From positions 1 to 16,457 of the forward strand of contig CAZGLR010000073.1 of the NCBI GenBank assembly GCA_964526635.1: 16,457 nucleotides of DNA, read 5' to 3'. This DNA is from CAZGLR01 sp964526635 (GTDB lineage: Bacteria; Zixibacteria; MSB-5A5; GN15; JAAZOE01). This document shows positions 6,947-14,563 of this stretch, piece after piece (the stretch's first letter is position 1; each line of letters opens with the position of its first letter). Under the pieces are notes generated by a model. The model did no database searches. It had not been told where the DNA came from and was given only the letters and a program-made list of their open reading frames with translations. Made by a program: the position numbers and the translations under genes.

Positions 6947-6981
6947 AAAAAAAAGCGGATGATACCGCAGCATCATCCGCT
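6947..6981 (-). terminator. Intrinsic terminator of the PPDK gene
   Basis: AGCGGATGAT (6954-6963) and ATCATCCGCT (6972-6981) form a perfect 10-bp stem with an eight-base loop. Read on the minus strand the stem is followed by eight T (6954-6947). It begins 26 bases past the stop of the leftward PPDK gene. The A-run on the other side makes it unidirectional, so the rightward gene ending at 6927 has no clear terminator of its own. Confidence 0.8.
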
Positions 6982-7007
6982 CACATGGTTCGACGAATCA
7001 GTCGAGA

Positions 7008-9932
7008 TTATTTCTTCTTCGATTTGGTCGTCGTCTTCTTCGCCGGTTTTTTCTTAGCCGCCTTCTTGACCGACGCCTTCTTCTTATCGCCAATAGCAGT
7101 GACCGTAGCTTTCTTGGCCGTGGTCTTCCTGGCGGTTGTTTTCTTCTTGGCGGTAGTCGCCTTCTTGGCCTTCTTCACCGACTCCCTGGTGGCTTTTTTC
7201 TTCGGCGAAGCCAGGGCCTGTTTATCCCGCAGCGTCGCCTGAGCCGCCACCAGCCGTGCAATCGGAACGCGGAACGGTGAACAGGAGACATAATTCAATC
7301 CGATCTCATGGCAGAACTGAATCGAATCCGGATCGCCGCCATGCTCACCACAGATACCGACCTTCAGATCCGGGCTTACACCGCGACCCTTGTCGACACC
7401 CATGCGAACCAGCTCGCCAATACCGCTGATATCCAGCGAGACAAACGGATCCTTCGGCAGAATACCATTATCGACATAATACCGCAGGAATTTGCCGGCA
7501 TCATCTCGCGAGAAGCCCATACCCATCTGGGTCAGGTCGTTGGTACCGAATGAGAAGAACTCGGCCACATCGGCGATTTCGTCGGCCGTCACCGCCGCCC
7601 GCGGAATTTCGATCATTGTTCCGATCAGGTATTTGACCTTGACGCCGAACTTGTCGATCGTTTCCCGGGCCACGCGCTCGACGACTTCTTTCTGGTTCTT
7701 TAATTCGTTGACATGACCTACCAGCGGGATCATAATCTCCGGGAACACCTTCTTGCCGGCCTTAGCCAATTCACAGGCAGCCTCGATAATCGCCCGGGCC
7801 TGCATCTCGGTGATTTCCGGATAGACGATACCCAGACGGCAGCCCCGATGGCCGAGCATCGGGTTCATTTCATTGAGTTCATCGATTCGGCCCAGCATTT
7901 TCTGCAGACGTTCCAGTTTTACTTCGTATTTGTCATCGTCCTTGTTCAGGGCATTGATCTTTTCCTGAACTGTGTTGCGATGCGGCAGGAACTCATGCAG
8001 CGGCGGATCGAGCGTACGGATCGTTACCGGGAAGCCCTCCATCGCCGCAAAGATGCCTTTGAAGTCATCACGCTGGAACGGCAGCAGTTTGTCGAGAGCT
8101 TTCTGGCGATCTTCAGTCGTATCGGCCAGAATCATCTCCTGCACGATCGGCAGACGCTCATCCGAGAAGAACATATGCTCAGTCCGGCACAATCCGATAC
8201 CTTCGGCGCCAAACTTGATAGCCTGCTCGGCATCCGGCGGGGTGTCGGCATTGGTCCGAACGCCCAGGCGACGGATAGCATCGGCCCATTTCATCAACTT
8301 GGCAAATTCACCGGACAATTCGGGATCGATCGTCGGCACTTTGCCCATAATGACTTCACCGGTCGAGCCGTTGATCGTGATGGCTTCGCCTTCCTTGATG
8401 ATCAATTTACCGATCTGGAAGATCTTCTTTTCTTCATTGACGCGGATCTTTTCGGCGCCGGCAACGCAAGGCTTGCCCATACCGCGCGCCACCACCGCAG
8501 CATGCGAGGTCATACCGCCACGACTGGTCAAAATACCTGCGGCGGCGTGCATACCCTCGATATCATCCGGGTTGGTTTCCTGGCGAACCAGAATACACGG
8601 CATGTTCTTTCCAGCCAGCTTGACCGCATCTTCAGCGGTAAAGACCGCCACCCCCGAACCGGCGCCCGGAGAGGCCGCCAGACCGGAAGCGATAACTTCA
8701 ATTTTCGCCTCGGGATCAAGACGCGGATGCAGCATCTGATCGAGCTGCGCCGGATCGATGCGCATGATTGCTTCTTCCTCGGAAATCAGACCCTCATCGA
8801 CCATGTCAGTGGCAATCTTCAAGGCCGCCTGAATCGTCCGCTTCCCCGTCCGGGTCTGCAGCATATAGAGCTTGCCTTCCTGGATAGTGAACTCGAAGTC
8901 CTGCACTTCGCGATAATGCATTTCCAGCTTGGCCGTAATTTCACGCAGCTGCTTGTACACTTCCGGCATTTCCTTTTCAAGCTCGGAAATCGGGGTGGGC
9001 GTGCGGATACCCGCGACAACGTCCTCACCCTGCGCATTGGTCAGGTACTCGCCATAGAACTCGTTATCGCCGGTAGCGGGATTACGCGTAAAACCGACAC
9101 CGGTTCCCGATGTCGTCCCCATGTTGCCGTACACCATCGCCTGGACATTCACGGCTGTGCCAAGATTATGGGGGAGATCATGCAGACGGCGATAGCTGAT
9201 CGCGCGGGGATTATTCCATGAACGAAACACCGCATCACGCGCCATGGCCAACTGAACATAAGGATCCTCCGGGAATTCCTCACCGGTCTTATCCTTGATC
9301 AACGCCTTCGATTGCTGGACGATATCTTCGAGATCGGCAACCTGGAGAGAGCTGTCCTGCCGGATGTTTTTATCCATCTTCTTCTTCTCAATGATGCGCT
9401 CGAAGAGATCCTTGTCGATACCGAGTACGACATTGCCGAACATGGAGATAAAACGGCGATAATTGTCATAGGCAAAACGGGCATCATCGGTCATATCAAT
9501 AAAGCCCTGCAGCGTCTCGGCATTAAGACCCAGATTCAACACCGTGTCCATCATACCGGGCATGGAAAACTTGGCGCCGGAACGGACCGAGACCAGAAGC
9601 GGCTTTTTCGAATCACCAAACTTCAGCCCCATCGACTTCTCCAACTTGCCCATGTACGTCTTCATCTCATTTTCAAATGACGCCGGGAATTTCATATTGA
9701 CTTCATAGTACATGTGACAGGCATCAGTCGTGATCGTAAAACCAGGGGGTACCGGAATGCCAATGTTGGTCATTTCCGCCAGGCCGGCGCCCTTGCCGCC
9801 CAGCTCGTCTTTCATCGTACCGGACCCTTCACTCTTCCCCCCGCCAAAGAAATAGAAATATTTCTCTTTACCCTTCGCTTTCGTTGCTTTTTTCGTTGCG
9901 GGGGATTTCTTCGTTTTCGCAGTCTTGGGCAT
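7008..9932 (-). CDS. ppdK: Pyruvate, phosphate dikinase with lysine-rich extensions at both ends
   Basis: PPDK interconverts pyruvate + ATP + Pi and PEP + AMP + PPi in the cytoplasm. The 974-residue product shows the full domain order: ATP-grasp nucleotide-binding domain (about residues 25-380, starting with the FFGGG and GGKGAGLAEM region), phosphohistidine swivel domain with GGMTSHAAVVARGMGKPC and catalytic His477, and the PEP/pyruvate-binding barrel with EGIGLCRTEHMFF, GTNDLTQM and GICGEHGG with catalytic Cys861. Typical bacterial PPDKs are about 875-900 residues. The surplus is a 24-residue N-terminal stretch with 10 Lys and a C-terminal tail in which 27 of the last 66 residues are Lys, mixed with Ala and Thr, resembling histone H1-type tails. 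All catalytic motifs look intact. The ATG at 9932 has a GGAGCGAG ribosome site. It has its own terminator and appears monocistronic. Confidence 0.97.
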   Translation of the reverse strand: MPKTAKTKKSPATKKATKAKGKEKYFYFFGGGKSEGSGTMKDELGGKGAGLAEMTNIGIPVPPGFTITTDACHMYYEVNMKFPASFENEMKTYMGKLEKSMGLKFGDSKKPLLVSVRSGAKFSMPGMMDTVLNLGLNAETLQGFIDMTDDARFAYDNYRRFISMFGNVVLGIDKDLFERIIEKKKMDKNIRQDSSLQVADLEDIVQQSKALIKDKTGEEFPEDPYVQLAMARDAVFRSWNNPRAISYRRLHDLPHNLGTAVNVQAMVYGNMGTTSGTGVGFTRNPATGDNEFYGEYLTNAQGEDVVAGIRTPTPISELEKEMPEVYKQLREITAKLEMHYREVQDFEFTIQEGKLYMLQTRTGKRTIQAALKIATDMVDEGLISEEEAIMRIDPAQLDQMLHPRLDPEAKIEVIASGLAASPGAGSGVAVFTAEDAVKLAGKNMPCILVRQETNPDDIEGMHAAAGILTSRGGMTSHAAVVARGMGKPCVAGAEKIRVNEEKKIFQIGKLIIKEGEAITINGSTGEVIMGKVPTIDPELSGEFAKLMKWADAIRRLGVRTNADTPPDAEQAIKFGAEGIGLCRTEHMFFSDERLPIVQEMILADTTEDRQKALDKLLPFQRDDFKGIFAAMEGFPVTIRTLDPPLHEFLPHRNTVQEKINALNKDDDKYEVKLERLQKMLGRIDELNEMNPMLGHRGCRLGIVYPEITEMQARAIIEAACELAKAGKKVFPEIMIPLVGHVNELKNQKEVVERVARETIDKFGVKVKYLIGTMIEIPRAAVTADEIADVAEFFSFGTNDLTQMGMGFSRDDAGKFLRYYVDNGILPKDPFVSLDISGIGELVRMGVDKGRGVSPDLKVGICGEHGGDPDSIQFCHEIGLNYVSCSPFRVPIARLVAAQATLRDKQALASPKKKATRESVKKAKKATTAKKKTTARKTTAKKATVTAIGDKKKASVKKAAKKKPAKKTTTKSKKK

Positions 9933-9984
9933 TGTATTTCTCGCTCCAGTTAAAAAACGGATTTCCAGTTTTCAGTAATTGGGC

Positions 9985-10013
9985 AATAAAATATGATTTT
10001 ACAATAGATGCAA
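9985..10013 (-). promoter_or_regulatory. Possible promoter of the PPDK gene
   Basis: TTGCAT (10013-10008), 17 bases, TTTATT (9990-9985) on the minus strand is a weak sigma70-like match at a suitable place, giving a leader of about 45 bases. Just upstream an inverted repeat GAATCG (10017-10022) / CGATTC (10033-10038) could be an operator. Both are weak predictions. Confidence 0.3.
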
Positions 10014-10108
10014 GAAGAATCGACACTTTAGCCGATTCCTCACAAAACTATAGCACCGATTGCGGCCTCGCGCCACATTCCCGACCGGACTCTTTTGTCA
10101 GGTGATGC

Positions 10109-10129
10109 GCCCGCCGGCTACAGGCGGGC
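10109..10129. repeat. GC-rich inverted repeat between two leftward genes
   Basis: GCCCGCC (10109-10115) and GGCGGGC (10123-10129) form a perfect 7-bp stem with a seven-base loop. It lies 44 bases beyond the stop of the 103-residue gene, on the way to the PPDK gene. No T-tract follows on either strand, so it is not a standard intrinsic terminator. It could be one copy of a dispersed intergenic repeat or an mRNA 3'-end stabiliser. Confidence 0.4.
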
Positions 10130-10172
10130 ATACGATATCTAGTCTCGATTCCCCCGTGAGCACTGCAGAAAC

Positions 10173-10484
10173 CTACATGGTAAAGAGGCGTTCGCCAGAA
10201 ATGATCTTCTCCAGCATCTTAATCGTCTTTTCCACGGGCGCATTGATCAAATCACAGGTATTAAACGTCATGCGCGCAGCTTCCCGAGGCGCCATGAAAT
10301 TGGCCTTGCCCCGGCCTCCCCGTTTCTTCTTGTGGGTGAGGTTGTATAAACGCTGATACTCTTTCGCTTTCTCTTTGTTTCTCTGGTAGTACTGACGCTG
10401 ATATTCCCGCCGCGCCTCAGCCGTGGTGAGCCTGCCCCTTGGAGTAGTTGTCTTTTCGGTAGAAGAAATACTCTTCCGTGCCAT
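10173..10484 (-). CDS. Small basic protein of unknown function
   Basis: A 103-residue product from the ATG at 10484, preceded by a good GAGGTGA ribosome site and, further up, a strong promoter, which together support it as a real gene. The N-terminal half is very basic and helical, with a repeated EYQRxYxxR/N pattern (ARREYQRQYYQRNKEKAKEYQRLYN) followed by KKKRGGRGK. The C-terminal half is a predicted amphipathic helix pair (APREAARMTFNTCDLINAPVEKTIKMLEKII). No cysteine pairs, signal peptide or membrane span are present. The composition suggests nucleic-acid binding, but no family is recognised. It shares the strand of the PPDK gene and is separated from it by 240 bases, so co-transcription is possible but not required. 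Confidence 0.65.
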   Translation of the reverse strand: MARKSISSTEKTTTPRGRLTTAEARREYQRQYYQRNKEKAKEYQRLYNLTHKKKRGGRGKANFMAPREAARMTFNTCDLINAPVEKTIKMLEKIISGERLFTM

Positions 10485-10586
10485 TCTTCACCTCGCTTTG
10501 CTGTGTTGATGAAACTTCCCTGTCAGAAGCCCCGCATCTCCCGGTCATTGCCCCAGATGCATAGGGCGAGAAAGTCTCCCTGAATT

Positions 10587-10615
10587 AGTCTACGCGAGTA
10601 ACCGCCGAAAGTCAA
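10587..10615 (-). promoter_or_regulatory. Sigma70-like promoter of the small basic protein gene
   Basis: TTGACT (10615-10610), a 17-base spacer and TAGACT (10592-10587) on the minus strand form a near-consensus promoter. Transcription would begin near 10580, leaving about 95 bases of leader before the ATG at 10484. Confidence 0.6.
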
Positions 10616-11004
10616 GGGATTTCTTCCGTTTTCTTGAAAAACTTCCCTGTATTCCCTTACTAATAAGCAAGTTACCCATCCATATACAATCGTCGCGTTG
10701 TAACCCGCTGGCCTACAATAACCTACAAAGACACCTCAAGTCATTGAGACACAACGCAATACGAAGCGTTGCGCGGACACAACAACCCTTACTCTGTCTA
10801 CAGGAGTTAAAAAAGAGATGTAAAATGTCACCGAAGGTCCGTATTATACAAAAGTATAACCCGTTTCCCCACCTTCGTATATCTATTATACCTATGAGTC
10901 AGGATCCGATGCAACACATTTTTTCACATTTTACGTTTTTTATTTGACAATTTTCACCCCTCCTCAAAAAGCCCGACCCATACCGATTCCCCCGACATCG
11001 AATC
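10616..11004. other. Intergenic stretch without a convincing gene
   Basis: No open frame here has a ribosome site and protein-like composition; the longest (67 codons at 10744-10947, plus) looks random. The stretch is more AT-rich than its surroundings and holds several inverted repeats: CAACGC/GCGTTG at 10752-10757 and 10766-10771, and a nested hairpin at 10832-10877. The bases AAACTTCCCTGT occur at 10639-10650 and again at 10512-10523 in the leader of the small basic gene. Confidence 0.5.
10809..10914 (-). ncRNA. Possible small RNA locus with its own promoter
   Basis: On the minus strand TTGCAT (10914-10909), an 18-base spacer and TATAAT (10890-10885) predict a start near 10878. That is exactly where a nested hairpin begins: CGAAGGT (from 10877) pairs with ACCTTCG (to 10832), with an inner TATAC-AAAA-TATAC-type stem at 10845-10858 (TATAC/GTATA on the plus strand). 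Six T follow at 10814-10809, though 17 bases past the stem rather than adjacent. This could be a structured RNA of about 70 bases, or simply a second upstream promoter for the small basic gene. Confidence 0.25.
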
Positions 11005-11041
11005 AAAAAAGGGACCCCGGCGCCAGGCCGGGGTCCCTTTT
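11005..11041 (-). terminator. Strong intrinsic terminator of the membrane-protein operon
   Basis: AAAAGGGACCCCGG (11007-11020) and CCGGGGTCCCTTTT (11028-11041) form a perfect 14-bp stem with a seven-base loop. On the minus strand it ends in six T (11010-11005). It begins 30 bases after the stop of the last gene (A2). The flanking A and T runs could let it work in both directions. Confidence 0.9.
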
Positions 11042-11071
11042 AATCATTTGCTAATCAACAACTAACAGATA

Positions 11072-11824
11072 TTATGCCGACTCCGCGCCGCGTCGTCGCA
11101 TCTGCCTGACTATCTCCATTAGAATCACCGCGGCGAAAATCAGCAAAACGATCCACATCGTCACCGATATCCCTCCCCCGGTCTCTGTCGATAACTGGAA
11201 CCAGTCACGGATCGACTGGAAACGCTCAATAGCCAGAGAAATTCGGCCCATGACCGTATAANNNNNNNNNNCCGTATAACCGAACGATGCCCCGAAGCCA
11301 ATCATCAGGATATAAATCCCCATTTTCGCCACGCCACCAAAGACACCCTTGTGCGGCACCGAAAAGAAGAAATAAAACAACCCGGTGATGACACCGATAA
11401 TGATCACGATATCCGAAAACCCGGTCCAGAAACCGGCCGCAAAATCGGGTGCAATAAAGGTATCAGCAAGCTGACGGTTCACCCGGTTCTGCATTTCCAG
11501 CGGAATTGCCACACCGGTCGAAATACCGATATAAAACGCAATCGGGTACCGTGAAAGCCAGCTCAGCTTTTTCGAGAAGCGGAACCACATCATAATCCCG
11601 AGAATCCCCGGTATGATATACCACCATTTCCCGGCAATCAGGCGGTCAAACAAGGTCGGAATCAGACTGGTGTAAATGAGAATCATAGCGAAATACCCGG
11701 TCGCCACCCCGACAAATAACTGCTCGGCAAACCGGTACAGCGGATTGTCCTTGTACAGGAACGAAAACACCGCCAGCGTCAGAATCACACTCACCGTCAT
11801 CCAGATAAAATCATACCAGCTCAT
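11072..11824 (-). CDS. A2: polytopic membrane protein, last gene of the duplicated array
   Basis: About seven hydrophobic spans, at roughly residues 5-24, 34-58, 67-82, 91-108, 131-152, 164-182 and 217-238, put this 250-residue product in the inner membrane. It is a paralogue of A1 (14564-15391). Both share SFLYxDNPxYxFAE followed by LxVGV, YFFFSxxHKGxFG, and GASFGYT plus VMGRISL. Compared with A1 it lacks the first N-terminal span and has an extra C-terminal span ending in a basic RQMRRRGAESA tail. A run of 10 N falls inside the GYTVMGR motif; removing N plus a duplicated 8-mer (18 bases) keeps the frame and gives 244 residues. Its ATG overlaps the B2 stop by four bases (ATGA). No known family is recognised and the function is unknown. 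Confidence 0.85.
   Translation of the reverse strand: MSWYDFIWMTVSVILTLAVFSFLYKDNPLYRFAEQLFVGVATGYFAMILIYTSLIPTLFDRLIAGKWWYIIPGILGIMMWFRFSKKLSWLSRYPIAFYIGISTGVAIPLEMQNRVNRQLADTFIAPDFAAGFWTGFSDIVIIIGVITGLFYFFFSVPHKGVFGGVAKMGIYILMIGFGASFGYTXXXXYTVMGRISLAIERFQSIRDWFQLSTETGGGISVTMWIVLLIFAAVILMEIVRQMRRRGAESA
11262..11271. other. Assembly gap (10 N), probably artefactual
   Basis: Ten N are flanked by the same eight bases, CCGTATAA, at 11254-11261 and 11272-11279. Collapsing one copy and the N gives an uninterrupted in-frame sequence matching the paralogue A1 at 14647-14670. The gap therefore probably marks two contig ends that overlap by eight bases, with no sequence missing. Confidence 0.9.
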
Positions 11825-12672
11825 GCCTGACCTCCTCTCCGGCGGCTCATGAAGTACCCGATATTACCGATCAGGATAAACACGATAATCACAATGTGCG
11901 TCCATACCTGGACCCGCATTGCCTCCATCGCCGGACCCGGCCGATCAACCAGTTTCTCATACTGCGCGGCGCCAAGCATACCACCCATGAGACCGAAGAT
12001 TTGTCCCGATCTCAAGTAGGGATAATAATCGGCTGCCATAACCCCCGTCAGCCCGCAGGCCAGCGGGGCATTATATCGTCCGTTGGCATAGGCAATCCAG
12101 AAGTCGACACCGCTGGTTCCGGTGATCAGGACAATCCCGTCGATACTGCTGTAATTGATTATCCCTTTCATCATCGGGATACTGTCGGTATTGGTACCGT
12201 AGTAGTCGCTGGGGAAGGAAATCCTGTAATTCTGGCCCATACTTAAAATCACGATGCCGGGATACGGCTTATAGCCCAGAAAGACGATATCTTCGCCATA
12301 GACCACTTCGTTGGTCGAATCGGAATGGATATACACCGAATCCATAATTTCCAGCATCGCCTGCTCAGCCATCCCGGGACCATTGGGCGACAGCGCCGTC
12401 ATGATGATATTGACATCCTTCAACAGCGCCTGCTCCATGATGACATAGGTCATCGGGTGCATTTCGGCTTTTGATCCGGGATCATAGTCGATCGCCAGAT
12501 GAATGTAATCTCCCGGTTCGCGCGACTCGATGAATTCATATATCGTTCGCACTTCCTTTTCGACACGAATCGGTGTGGGGAATTCAATAATGAGCGTCAG
12601 GATGATGACCAGCATCAACAGCAAATACACCCACCGTCGATCCATCTTCGTAATCTTCTCGAATATATTCAT
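11821..12672 (-). CDS. B2: membrane-anchored protein with large exported domain, paralogue of B1
   Basis: A 283-residue product from the ATG at 12672, which has a strong GAGGAGGG ribosome site lying on the stop of C2. One N-terminal span (about residues 13-31) and one C-terminal span (about 257-276, IVIIVFILIGNIGYF) bracket a domain of about 220 residues. A basic SRRRGG tail suggests both ends are cytoplasmic and the domain extracytoplasmic. Motifs shared with B1 are DxDPxxKxE (AIDYDPGSKAE here), YGxDxVxLGYK, a P-M-x-x-G turn, and YPYxxxxQxxGLxGGxxGAAxYE near the end. An upstream frame extension to 12798 overlaps C2 and is rejected. The stop overlaps the A2 start. The alternating strand/helix pattern suggests an alpha/beta fold, but no family is recognised. 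Confidence 0.85.
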   Translation of the reverse strand: MNIFEKITKMDRRWVYLLLMLVIILTLIIEFPTPIRVEKEVRTIYEFIESREPGDYIHLAIDYDPGSKAEMHPMTYVIMEQALLKDVNIIMTALSPNGPGMAEQAMLEIMDSVYIHSDSTNEVVYGEDIVFLGYKPYPGIVILSMGQNYRISFPSDYYGTNTDSIPMMKGIINYSSIDGIVLITGTSGVDFWIAYANGRYNAPLACGLTGVMAADYYPYLRSGQIFGLMGGMLGAAQYEKLVDRPGPAMEAMRVQVWTHIVIIVFILIGNIGYFMSRRRGGQA

Positions 12673-12682
12673 GATGCCCTCC

Positions 12683-13306
12683 TCAATCCTTGCCCATATA
12701 GGAACGTTCAATGCCCAGGATAATCTTGAGGGCGGTGGCAACAATTCCCAGACCGATCCCGATAATAATCGCCCGTTTGGCGGCCAGGTTCGGGACATTC
12801 AAAATCCACGAAGCCAGGTCGTTATCGAGTTTTCCCAGTGGTCCGAGATACGGATTAAAACGAAGCATCACGACCAGCGCCGACACCAGCAGTACTGTGG
12901 CCAGCGCCGACCGCGCCCGGAAGGCGCGAAAAGCCGCCGAGGCGATAAAAAACGCCAGGAGTGAATACATGGTGGCGTGCAGCGGAATCATGACATGATT
13001 GAACATGGCCCGGTATACCGTTGATTCCAGGCCACCAAACCACGGCAGCGATACAAAGATCATTCCAAACAAGCCGATCAACGCCACAACTGAGTACTGC
13101 CAGTTCTCGCTGCGGCGTCGAATTTTCTCGCCCGATACTCGAAGAAATGACCAGATACCAAGAGCCAGGGCGAAGATGCCGATAACAATCGTCCAGTCCA
13201 TGACAAACTCATAAATCCATTCCGACCAGCTGTGCGGAACGAAAAACTGGAGCGCCATGAACGATCCGCCGACCAGGACGATTATCAGGGGTATTTCTCG
13301 TCTCAT
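12683..13306 (-). CDS. C2: small polytopic membrane protein, paralogue of C1
   Basis: A 207-residue protein with about six hydrophobic spans (roughly residues 5-23, 39-58, 72-90, 106-127, 133-148 and 172-192) and a short conserved cytoplasmic tail ILGIERSYMGKD. The last 50 residues (WILNVPNLAAKRAIIIGIGLG) closely match the visible end of C1 at the right edge (WIMNAPNLAGQRAILIGVGLG). A basic loop (GEKIRRRSENW) lies between spans two and three. The ATG at 13306 has an AGGAGG ribosome site that overlaps the stop of gene D, and the B2 ribosome site in turn sits on this gene's stop, so D, C2 and B2 are probably translationally coupled. No known family is recognised. Confidence 0.82.
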   Translation of the reverse strand: MRREIPLIIVLVGGSFMALQFFVPHSWSEWIYEFVMDWTIVIGIFALALGIWSFLRVSGEKIRRRSENWQYSVVALIGLFGMIFVSLPWFGGLESTVYRAMFNHVMIPLHATMYSLLAFFIASAAFRAFRARSALATVLLVSALVVMLRFNPYLGPLGKLDNDLASWILNVPNLAAKRAIIIGIGLGIVATALKIILGIERSYMGKD

Positions 13307-13318
13307 CTAATCGTCCTC

Positions 13319-14536
13319 CTAATTTCCAACCCTGAAGGCCTGTACGATGCTGTCCCAACCGGCGATGGTTGCGATCACACCGATAACAATACTGATAATC
13401 ACCAGCGCTTTGCCGTAGTCCTGAGCCTTGAGCGTCCCCAGAAGCACCGGTTCACGGCCCAGGTAGGCGGATGCCGCATATAACTCTTCACCGATCAGGG
13501 TGTAGTCGGTCGCTACGACAAAGAACGGAATCTGTGTTACCTCATCCGTCCCGGATATCTGAATAGCTCCGGTCAATGATCCTGTCTCGGCCATAATCAG
13601 CGACTCGGCATAGAACTTTCCGAGATAGAAATTGGTCGCCGGTTTCTGACGCATCATAATACCATTGACCCCGCCGACATAAGCAAACTGCTGATTGGTC
13701 AGGAAGTAGACACTGTCTTCATCATAGGCATCCGGTCGACCGGCGTCGTAATAGGCCGTCTTGACCGTCTCCTGCGCAATCGTCATGACAATGGGGTCAT
13801 AACACGGCACAATAATCGATGTCTGATATTCAGCCACCTTTTTGGCCACACGCGAAAGAATCGTGAACGATGCAATCGTCGCAATATCGGCGGCCGTCCC
13901 CAAACCCATGACATAGAGGATCGGCTTGCCCATCTCGGTGGCCCGCCCAATGGCTTCGTCAACAGCATCGATACCGGCCAGCGGCCGCACATATAATTTC
14001 GCCCCGTGACGAGCCCGCTGAATGAAAAACAGCGTAAAAGCGGTAAACAGAAACACCGCGATAAACACCGGCCATTTGCCCGGATTGAACCACTGCCCTT
14101 TGGCCTGTACCGGCCCGATTAAATCCGACCGATATTTACCCTCACCGGTGATCACATACAGGTAGTAGTATAAATCCGTGCCCATCGGCAGGTACCCATT
14201 ACTCCCGGACTCCTTCACTCCCCGATGCCGGGCGGCGGTGGCCCCGGCCGGAATGATCGCGACCGGTTCGTCGGAAACCAGATTCCCCAGCGAATCGGCC
14301 TGCCATATCTCATAGCCGATCACATTATTGAGACCGGCGCCGTCGTCAACCGATTTCTCCCAGGTGAATGATACCGAGTGGCCGTTGTCATTCGGCGAAT
14401 CAAATGCCTGAATATTGGTGGGCATCGCCGGCTCCTGAGGAAAAACCGCCATATCAGGCGCTGCCTCCTCCTGGCACCAGCCAATCCCCGCGGCCACCAG
14501 CGATACCATACACAGTATCACAAGGCGTCGTATCAT
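13319..14536 (-). CDS. D: FN3-like outer domain plus conserved inner domain (DUF6754-like)
   Basis: This 405-residue protein is the only single-copy gene between the two cassettes. From the ATG at 14536 (ribosome site AAAGGGA) it has a signal peptide or anchor (1-22, MIRRLVILCMVSLVAAGIG), an FN3-like beta-sandwich domain (about 38-145: PTNIQAFDSPNDNGHSVSF, IGYEIWQAD), a span (154-172), a soluble domain (about 173-372) and a last span (377-395). The soluble part is rich in motif-like residues: YVRPLAGIDAVDEAIGRATE, IVPCYDPIVMTIAQETV, FYAESLIMAETG and DYTLIGEELYAASAYLG. It resembles what I remember of DUF6754; a database check is needed. An upstream ATG at 14563, directly after the A1 stop, is possible but has a poor ribosome site. 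Function unknown; the context implies a membrane complex with A, B and C. Confidence 0.85.
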   Translation of the reverse strand: MIRRLVILCMVSLVAAGIGWCQEEAAPDMAVFPQEPAMPTNIQAFDSPNDNGHSVSFTWEKSVDDGAGLNNVIGYEIWQADSLGNLVSDEPVAIIPAGATAARHRGVKESGSNGYLPMGTDLYYYLYVITGEGKYRSDLIGPVQAKGQWFNPGKWPVFIAVFLFTAFTLFFIQRARHGAKLYVRPLAGIDAVDEAIGRATEMGKPILYVMGLGTAADIATIASFTILSRVAKKVAEYQTSIIVPCYDPIVMTIAQETVKTAYYDAGRPDAYDEDSVYFLTNQQFAYVGGVNGIMMRQKPATNFYLGKFYAESLIMAETGSLTGAIQISGTDEVTQIPFFVVATDYTLIGEELYAASAYLGREPVLLGTLKAQDYGKALVIISIVIGVIATIAGWDSIVQAFRVGN

Positions 14537-14563
14537 ACAATCCATCCCTTTATCTATATTCAT

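Noticed and set aside
7713..9221. Long rightward open frame of 502 codons opposite the PPDK gene
   Set aside because: It is antisense to a protein with every PPDK catalytic motif and its own translation has no recognisable domain; it is a shadow caused by codon bias.
10744..10947. Rightward 67-codon open frame in the intergenic stretch
   Set aside because: No ribosome site, no protein-like pattern, and it runs toward a terminator; probably chance.
10944..10972. TTGACA at 10944-10949 as a rightward promoter
   Set aside because: No -10 element follows at a 16-18 base distance, and only a terminator and an oppositely oriented operon lie downstream.
11254..11279. Short repeat flanking the gap as a mobile-element target duplication
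   Set aside because: The exact 8-base overlap and in-frame restoration of a motif shared with A1 point to a contig-end overlap instead.
12673..12798. N-terminal extension of B2 to an upstream ATG
   Set aside because: It would overlap the end of C2, and the ATG at 12672 has a strong ribosome site and aligns with the paralogue's membrane anchor.
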